From Bacteroidota bacterium (lineage in GTDB: Bacteria > Bacteroidota > Bacteroidia > Chitinophagales > Saprospiraceae): a DNA stretch of 64,000 nt. The notes under the pieces are model-generated. The model was not told the origin of the DNA. It did no database searches and worked only from the letters and a program-made list of their open reading frames with translations. The DNA is taken from the NCBI GenBank assembly GCA_017857395.1, contig JAFMDF010000010.1, positions 1 to 64,000 of the forward strand, given 5' to 3'. This document shows, in pieces, positions 59,517 to 64,000 of the stretch (positions within the stretch are counted from its first letter, which is position 1; each line of letters begins with the position of its first letter). The position numbers and the translations under genes are program-made.

Positions 59517-59637
59517 AACTAAAAAACCTGTGTTATTATTCATTCGAGATACGATATATACCAAGCAGAGCTTGGCACTACAGAAAAAATCCTTGGGAAA
59601 ATAAAATCCGTAAGGAAAAACATCCAAAATAGAAATC

Positions 59638-60267
59638 ATGCAAAAACAATTCAAAGAGGTCATCACTACCGAAGCACAACTGCGGGCAATCATGGGTACA
59701 CCAAGTGAGGTGGTCAAAAACAAGACCATTACTATCCTCGATAAACATTGCCGAAAATTCATCGAACATTCTCCTTTTCTAACCATCGCCTCCACGAATG
59801 CCAAAGGAGAAGCAGACGTTTCCCCCAAAGGTGATCCTGCTGGTTTTGTAAAAGTATTGGATGACAGGACGCTAGCGATTCCTGAAAGATTAGGCAATAA
59901 AAGAGCAGATACCTTTGTCAATATTTTGCATAATCCAGGCGTAGGTTTATTATTTTTTATTCCAGGAATCAAAGAAACTTTAAGAGTAAACGGAAAGGCG
60001 CAAATTGTAACTGATTTAGCAATTAGAGAGCAATTAGCCGTTAAAAATAAACTACCTAAATTTGCCTTAATTGTTCAGGTAGAAGAAGCATTTATGCACT
60101 GCTCAAAATGTATGATTCGGTCTAAATTCTGGACGGATATTGACCCTGGTATTCGGCAGAAAGTCCCAAGTTTAGCGGAAATAATTATTGACCATGCTAA
60201 GCTAGATGCGCCTGTTGAACAAGTTGAAATTTATCTGAAGGACAGTGAAAAGAACCACCTTTATTAA
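59638..60267 (+). CDS. Pyridoxamine 5'-phosphate oxidase-type FMN-binding protein
   Basis: 209 residues of the split-barrel flavin family (often called the MSMEG_1061 family). Residues 40-75 show HCRKFIEHSPFLTIASTNAKGEADVSPKGDPAGF broken across two strands; later come IPERLGNKRADTFVNIL and IPGIKETLRVNGKAQI, then a MHCSKCM pair of cysteines. Such proteins bind FMN and may reduce small oxidised molecules; true PNPOx activity is unlikely without further motifs. It is the second gene of the pxp-containing cluster, 121 bp after pxpA. Confidence 0.85.
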   Translation: MQKQFKEVITTEAQLRAIMGTPSEVVKNKTITILDKHCRKFIEHSPFLTIASTNAKGEADVSPKGDPAGFVKVLDDRTLAIPERLGNKRADTFVNILHNPGVGLLFFIPGIKETLRVNGKAQIVTDLAIREQLAVKNKLPKFALIVQVEEAFMHCSKCMIRSKFWTDIDPGIRQKVPSLAEIIIDHAKLDAPVEQVEIYLKDSEKNHLY

Positions 60268-60286
60268 TTGATACAAATACGATAAA

Positions 60287-61120
60287 ATGAAAACGCATTT
60301 ATTATTTTCCCTTAGTTTTATAGTTCTATTATTCGCGTGTCAAGAAAGTGAATATGTGCCTGAAGGATTAAGAAAATTAACTCCTGAGGAAATGATTACA
60401 AAAGCCGAACAAGGAGATTGGGGAAATGCAGGAGAAGTGGTACTGAAAGATGAAAAAGGAAATGTCATTCCAAGAGATTCGCTTCGGAAGATTACGGATT
60501 TTGATGCATTTTGGACAGACCCTTATGCGGATGAAGATGGAAAAGTGGTGGAAGCGATTATGAGGCAAGCGACTCCAGCAGACAAACAACTAAGAGATAG
60601 GATTAACCGAATTATGAATCAAGGACCAGATGTAAAAATGGTAGAGGTAGATTGTGCGAATAAACAAGATTTTTTACAAGCGATTTATGAAAGCGACCAA
60701 TATAAGCGTACCGAAAGAGTAGACCCGAAAGTAGACCATGAAAACTTAGGAAAGATTGTTAGCTTTTTAGAGAAATGTGGCGTGCCTAAAAAAGCAGAAG
60801 TGAGTGAAGTACAAATGGCAGCTATTTGGGCAGTTCTACAACATGGCAGTCTTCGCTACAGGAAACAATATTTGCCGATGTTAACAGCAGCAGCCAAACG
60901 AGGAGATATGGACAAAGGCGTTATTGGAATGATGAAAGACCGAAATTTAATGGACGAAGGCAAACCACAAATTTATGGCACACAAATTAGAGGTAACCAA
61001 TTGTATACTTTATTCAATCCTGAATTTGTCAATAAAAGAAGAAAAGAGATTGGTTTAGGACCGATTCAGGAATATTTGGATAGATGGAATATTGTTTTTG
61101 AGATACCGCAAAAGGAATAG
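60287..61120 (+). CDS. Lipoprotein with a DUF6624-type domain
   Basis: 277 residues. Residues 1-18 are a lipoprotein signal with lipobox LLFACQ, giving a lipidated cysteine at about position 18. The C-terminal part (about 175-265) shows VQMAAIWAVLQHGSLRYRKQ, LTAAAKRGDM and DEGKPQIYGTQI, the pattern I know from DUF6624 proteins (conserved QH, then GK.Q.YGTQ). The biochemical role of that family is unknown. It lies 19 bp after the FMN-protein gene and 30 bp before a small membrane-protein gene, so it is in the pxp operon. Confidence 0.75.
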   Translation: MKTHLLFSLSFIVLLFACQESEYVPEGLRKLTPEEMITKAEQGDWGNAGEVVLKDEKGNVIPRDSLRKITDFDAFWTDPYADEDGKVVEAIMRQATPADKQLRDRINRIMNQGPDVKMVEVDCANKQDFLQAIYESDQYKRTERVDPKVDHENLGKIVSFLEKCGVPKKAEVSEVQMAAIWAVLQHGSLRYRKQYLPMLTAAAKRGDMDKGVIGMMKDRNLMDEGKPQIYGTQIRGNQLYTLFNPEFVNKRRKEIGLGPIQEYLDRWNIVFEIPQKE

Positions 61121-61150
61121 AAACATCGGAACTATTTAAATTATAGCAAT

Positions 61151-61402
61151 ATGAAGAAAGAAGAACTGCAAAAACTAAGTACAGATAAGTTACAGGAAAA
61201 GGTAAATGGACACAAAACCTTAATTGGTATTTCTATCGCACTTACTGCTTTTTTTGCCTATATTGTAATCACAGATTACCTAAACGGAAAAGAGGCTGAA
61301 ATGATTAATTGGATTATGATTCCTTGTCTATTTACAGGACTTGCAACTTTATTCCCAGAATTAAAAGCCATCCAGAAAGAACTAGTAACTAGAAAAAATT
61401 GA
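61151..61402 (+). CDS. Small two-helix membrane protein (83 aa)
   Basis: 83 residues: a charged N-terminus (about 1-20), two membrane helices at about 22-42 and 50-68, then a charged helical tail. No family recognised. It overlaps pxpB: its TGA (61400-61402) shares bases with the TTG start of pxpB at 61399, so the two are translationally coupled. The role is unknown; the context says it is made together with the 5-oxoprolinase. Confidence 0.7.
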   Translation: MKKEELQKLSTDKLQEKVNGHKTLIGISIALTAFFAYIVITDYLNGKEAEMINWIMIPCLFTGLATLFPELKAIQKELVTRKN

Positions 61403-62103
61403 TAAAATCCATTAAACTATATGGCGACCAAGCCATCCTCATCAATTTTGAACAAAAAATTGACCCTGCTATTAATGCAGCAGTCATTGCTTTGAAAAAT
61501 GCCATTGAAGCAGCAACTATTTCAGGGATTACCTTTATGATTCCTGCCTATTGTTCTTTAACTATTGGCTATAACCCTGCGGTAATTGAATATGAAATTT
61601 TAGTAAAAGTCATCAAACAAATTGCAGCGAATGCACTAGATACAAATGATAGTAATCCTAATCAACAGAAAGTAAGACAGTTAAAAATTCCTGTTTGTTA
61701 CGAACTTCCTTATGCTTTGGACTTAAAAGAATTAAGCGAAACTAAAAACTTACCGACTGAAGAAATAATTAGTATTCATACCAGCCAAACCTATAAAGTC
61801 TATATGTTAGGTTTTATGCCTGGTTTTGTATTTATGGGAAAAATAGTTTCCAAATTGGAGTGCAATCGAAAAGTAACGCCAAGACTAAGGGTGCCTGCAA
61901 GTTCAGTTGGTATTGCTGGTTTTCAAACAGGAATTTATCCAACGGCTTCTCCTGGTGGCTGGCAAATTTTAGGTAGAACGCCCTTAAAAATATTTAACCC
62001 ACAAAAAGAAAACCCTTTTTTGTTTCAAGCAGGAGACGAAGTAACTTTTTACTCGATTACGACAGATGAATTTATAAAAATTGAAAAAGAAGACAACCAA
62101 TGA
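61399..62103 (+). CDS. pxpB: 5-oxoprolinase subunit B (KipI/allophanate hydrolase subunit 1 family)
   Basis: 234 residues. It shows the AHS1 pattern: IKLYGDQAILINFEQ at the start, VYMLGFMPGFVFMG near 137, TPRLRVPASSVGIAG near 160, then TASPGGWQILGRTPL near 180. The start is TTG 61399, overlapping the upstream stop in a TTGA arrangement. It ends in an ATGA overlap with the next gene at 62100. With PxpA and PxpC it hydrolyses 5-oxoproline using ATP. B. subtilis KipI, of the same family, also inhibits a kinase, but that role is not implied here. Confidence 0.93.
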   Translation: MIKSIKLYGDQAILINFEQKIDPAINAAVIALKNAIEAATISGITFMIPAYCSLTIGYNPAVIEYEILVKVIKQIAANALDTNDSNPNQQKVRQLKIPVCYELPYALDLKELSETKNLPTEEIISIHTSQTYKVYMLGFMPGFVFMGKIVSKLECNRKVTPRLRVPASSVGIAGFQTGIYPTASPGGWQILGRTPLKIFNPQKENPFLFQAGDEVTFYSITTDEFIKIEKEDNQ

Positions 62104-62534
62104 AACCAATCAACTTCAGTAAATCCTTTCAACTATTTTGGGGAAGTATTCCATTGATTTGGTTAGCGACTTTATTATTGCCTGCCGAAGTAATAGATAT
62201 CCAATTTCATGACACGTATTGGGTGATTGCCTATTATCATTTGGCAATTCCGATTACTATTTTATTAGCAGGTATAGGTTTATTATATTGGTTGTTTAGA
62301 AAGAAAGAATTGATTCAATGGATGACCATTTTTCATACTTTAATTACGATTCTACCAATTTTGGTATTATTTATAAAATGTGGATTTCCTAAGGAAGATG
62401 GAGTAGGAGATTATATTGAAGGAGATGCTATAAGTCGGAGTATACCTTATCTAATCTTATTACTACTATTCATTTTTGGACAAATTTTATTCGTACTCAA
62501 TTTATTAATAGCCTTATTCAAAAAAAGGGATTGA
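62100..62534 (+). CDS. Four-helix membrane protein with a cytochrome-oxidase-subunit-I-like motif
   Basis: 144 residues with about four membrane helices (15-32, 45-66, 75-92, 112-138). The segment IDIQFHDTYWVIAYYHL (about 32-48) is strikingly similar to the COX1 consensus HDTYYVVAHFHY that holds the heme ligands, but the first heme histidine (AHFH) is Tyr here (AYYH), and the rest of COX1 is missing. It may be a minimal relative or a chance local match. Its ATG overlaps the pxpB stop (ATGA), so it is coupled to the 5-oxoprolinase genes. The function is unknown. Confidence 0.7.
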   Translation: MKPINFSKSFQLFWGSIPLIWLATLLLPAEVIDIQFHDTYWVIAYYHLAIPITILLAGIGLLYWLFRKKELIQWMTIFHTLITILPILVLFIKCGFPKEDGVGDYIEGDAISRSIPYLILLLLFIFGQILFVLNLLIALFKKRD

Positions 62535-62597
62535 TTGTAAATGTAACAGATAATAAATAATGTGTATAACTGCAGAGTATTTCTATAGTATACAAAT

Positions 62598-62663
62598 CAT
62601 CCGTGGAGGTTATCCGTGGAAAATTATACGTACTTTAATTTCCACGGATAATCTCCACGGATG
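62598..62663. repeat. Inverted repeat between pxpB-linked gene and pxpC
   Basis: Arms about 62598-62622 and 62638-62663 (24 bp, one G:T difference) are built of ATCCGTGGA words, two per arm. The same vocabulary is at 30860-31039. Confidence 0.92.
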
Positions 62664-62714
62664 AAAACTTACACATTCTATTTTTCTATCCTCGTTAAAA
62701 AATATCCGAAATAA

Positions 62715-63602
62715 ATGACCATCTTCCATTTCCAAAAAGCAGGTCTCCAAACGACAATTCAAGACAAAGGAAGAATAGGCTACCAATCCTATGGTGTTCC
62801 TGTCAGCGGCGTAATGGATAAAAAAGCGGCTGCTTTGGCAAATGAATTAGTGGAGAATACACCAGAAACCCCAGTTTTAGAAATAACCTTGTTAGGCCCA
62901 ACCATCAAAATAATGGGCGATTGCCAAATAGCGATTACAGGTGCTGATTTATCACCAAAAGTCAATCAACAACCGATTTTATTATATAAAACCATCCAAT
63001 TAAAAGATGGAGATACCTTATCCTTTGGTGCTGTAAAAAACGGTTGTCGAGCTTATTTAGCGATTAGAGGAAACTGGCAAATCAAAAAATGGTTGGATAG
63101 TTATAGTGCTTTACCTTATAGTGGTGATGCCGCAATGCCAGATAGTTTAATTCAAAAAGGAACGACTTTACAAGTTGAAACGATTCCTGCTATTGCTATT
63201 AAAAATATACCTAAAGATGCCCAACCGAACTTCCGAAAAAGAGTAAGAATTCGAGTATTACCTGGCCCCGAATTTGAAGAATTTTCTCCCTATACCATTG
63301 CCTATTTTTTTAGCAGAGGCTATCAATTAACGAATGATTCTAACCGAATGGGCTACCGTTTAGATGCGACTTTGATTGATTTTAAACCGAAAAGAGAAGT
63401 GATTTCTTCAGGCATTATGCCTGGTACCATCCAAATTACGAGCGCTGGACAACCTGTTATATTAATGATGGATGCGCAAACGGTTGGCGGATATTATCGA
63501 ATAGCGAATGTTGTCTCAGCTGATTTAGATAAATTAGCACAATTGAAACCTGGAGATGAAGTATGGTTTTCTTTGGTTAGATTGGAAGAGCTAGTCGATT
63601 GA
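62715..63602 (+). CDS. pxpC: 5-oxoprolinase subunit C (KipA/allophanate hydrolase subunit 2 family)
   Basis: 295 residues. The AHS2 hallmarks are clear: TTIQDKGRIGYQSYGVPVSGVMD near residue 13, broken by few changes, AITGADLSP near 75, CRAYLAIRGN near 113, VLPGPEFEEF near 180, DSNRMGYRLD near 212 and GIMPGTIQITSAGQP near 235. It completes the PxpABC enzyme. It is 180 bp from the preceding gene, across an inverted repeat, so it may be read through from the same transcript or have its own. Confidence 0.94.
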   Translation: MTIFHFQKAGLQTTIQDKGRIGYQSYGVPVSGVMDKKAAALANELVENTPETPVLEITLLGPTIKIMGDCQIAITGADLSPKVNQQPILLYKTIQLKDGDTLSFGAVKNGCRAYLAIRGNWQIKKWLDSYSALPYSGDAAMPDSLIQKGTTLQVETIPAIAIKNIPKDAQPNFRKRVRIRVLPGPEFEEFSPYTIAYFFSRGYQLTNDSNRMGYRLDATLIDFKPKREVISSGIMPGTIQITSAGQPVILMMDAQTVGGYYRIANVVSADLDKLAQLKPGDEVWFSLVRLEELVD

Positions 63603-63625
63603 TTTATTAACAGTTGATAGTTTTT

Positions 63626-63694
63626 GTTGCCATGTTACGATGTTGCAATGTTGTCAGCTTGATGAAAAAAATCGCAACATGGTAACATCGCAAC
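63626..63694. repeat. Octamer inverted repeat downstream of pxpC
   Basis: Left arm 63626-63653 (GTTGCCATGTTACGATG words) and right arm 63671-63694 (ATCGCAACATGGTAACATCG). It shares words with 33132-33232. Confidence 0.88.
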
Positions 63695-63737
63695 TTTTAG
63701 CTAACTTTGCACTTATTTTAATTCAATAATATAAGTT

Positions 63738-63774
63738 TCGAACTCGAAACTCGCAACCCGTAACTCGCAACTCA
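63738..63774. repeat. Heptamer array, single arm, before the last gene
   Basis: AACTCGAAACTCGCAACCCG-type words in tandem, ending two bases before the start codon of the next gene. No partner arm inside the window. Confidence 0.85.
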
Positions 63775-63775
63775 C

Positions 63776-64000
63776 ATGGAAAAGCTGACAAAGCAAACCA
63801 TTAATATCATTCGAACAACCCAACGTAATAATATTGACCTCACGCAATTGGCGGATAATAAAGCGAATGTATTACTGAGTTTGAATGCGATTATGATTAC
63901 TTTTTTATTACCAATGATTTTGTCGAATATAGAAGTTATCATTCAAGGTTATTTATTCATACCGCTAATTATTTTATCTATTACTTGTTTTTCGACCATC
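63776..64000 (+). CDS. Membrane protein resembling the Pycsar effector (PycTM/DUF5706) domain, 3' end outside the window
   Basis: ATG 63776 opens a frame that runs off the right edge after 75 codons. It reads MEKLTKQTINIIRTTQRNN, then LTQLADNKANVLLSLNAIMI and membrane segments (about residues 33-50 and 57-75). The ADNKAN..LS.NA pattern followed directly by paired helices is what I know from DUF5706/PycTM, the membrane part of Pycsar anti-phage effectors, which open or disrupt the membrane on cCMP/cUMP. A pyrimidine cyclase would be expected nearby; none is in the window. The family call rests on 75 residues. Confidence 0.6.
   Translation, partial: MEKLTKQTINIIRTTQRNNIDLTQLADNKANVLLSLNAIMITFLLPMILSNIEVIIQGYLFIPLIILSITCFSTI

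Overview
The window looks like a chromosome segment from a Bacteroidota bacterium, most likely a Saprospiraceae-type lineage (inference). Supporting signs are low GC, start sites without Shine-Dalgarno sequences, several promoter matches to the Bacteroidota -7 element TAnnTTTG, a type IX secretion C-terminal domain (53.9-55.8 kb), a TonB-dependent receptor with an N-terminal carboxypeptidase-like domain, and a short 288-residue primary sigma factor. About 49 genes are supported. They include two small proteins (39 and 42 residues) and one gene cut by the right edge. I see no rRNA, tRNA or CRISPR.

Layout. 0-2.3 kb: a retron-type reverse transcriptase with structured non-coding DNA on both sides. 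2.3-7 kb: small proteins, a group III truncated hemoglobin, an NlpC/P60 peptidase and a large membrane protein. 7.2-9.7 kb: an ECF sigma / anti-sigma / DUF4097 operon. 10.4-12.6 kb: an ABC exporter pair with a His-rich loop. 12.9-16.3 kb: an unusual 1101-residue Clp-type AAA+ protein. 16.4-18.8 kb: a DUF457 membrane hydrolase and Ddl. 19.5-23.3 kb: a 1262-residue multi-DUF1508 protein. 23.6-24.9 kb: a MITE-like element and a single-domain voltage-gated channel with a calcium-type filter. 25-38 kb: acyl-CoA synthetase, RpoD, a PspA/ESCRT-III-like membrane protein, YqgE, a degenerate arginase-fold protein, an AddB-like nuclease, thioredoxin, a candidate ncRNA and an ATP-grasp protein. 38.5-49.5 kb: an OmpA protein, PDH E2, two LEA-like proteins, GlmM, a LytTR regulator with a degenerate receiver, a desaturase resembling eukaryotic sphingolipid delta-4 desaturase, and an Lrp regulator. 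49.7-58.4 kb: TonB receptor, amino-acid permease, T9SS cargo, an alpha-oxoamine synthase and an SDR. 58.7-63.6 kb: 5-oxoprolinase pxpA, pxpB and pxpC with passenger genes. The right edge opens a gene resembling the membrane domain of Pycsar effectors.

The most pervasive feature is the intergenic DNA. Many gaps carry long inverted repeats built from degenerate 7-11 nt 'words', and different gaps use different vocabularies. Several lie between convergent genes, and some have been captured inside coding sequence. The strongest candidates for something little described are this repeat system, the retron-type RT with its flanking structured DNA, the Clp-like protein whose C-terminus resembles a release-factor domain, and the promoter-plus-terminator ncRNA at 37.0-37.3 kb.
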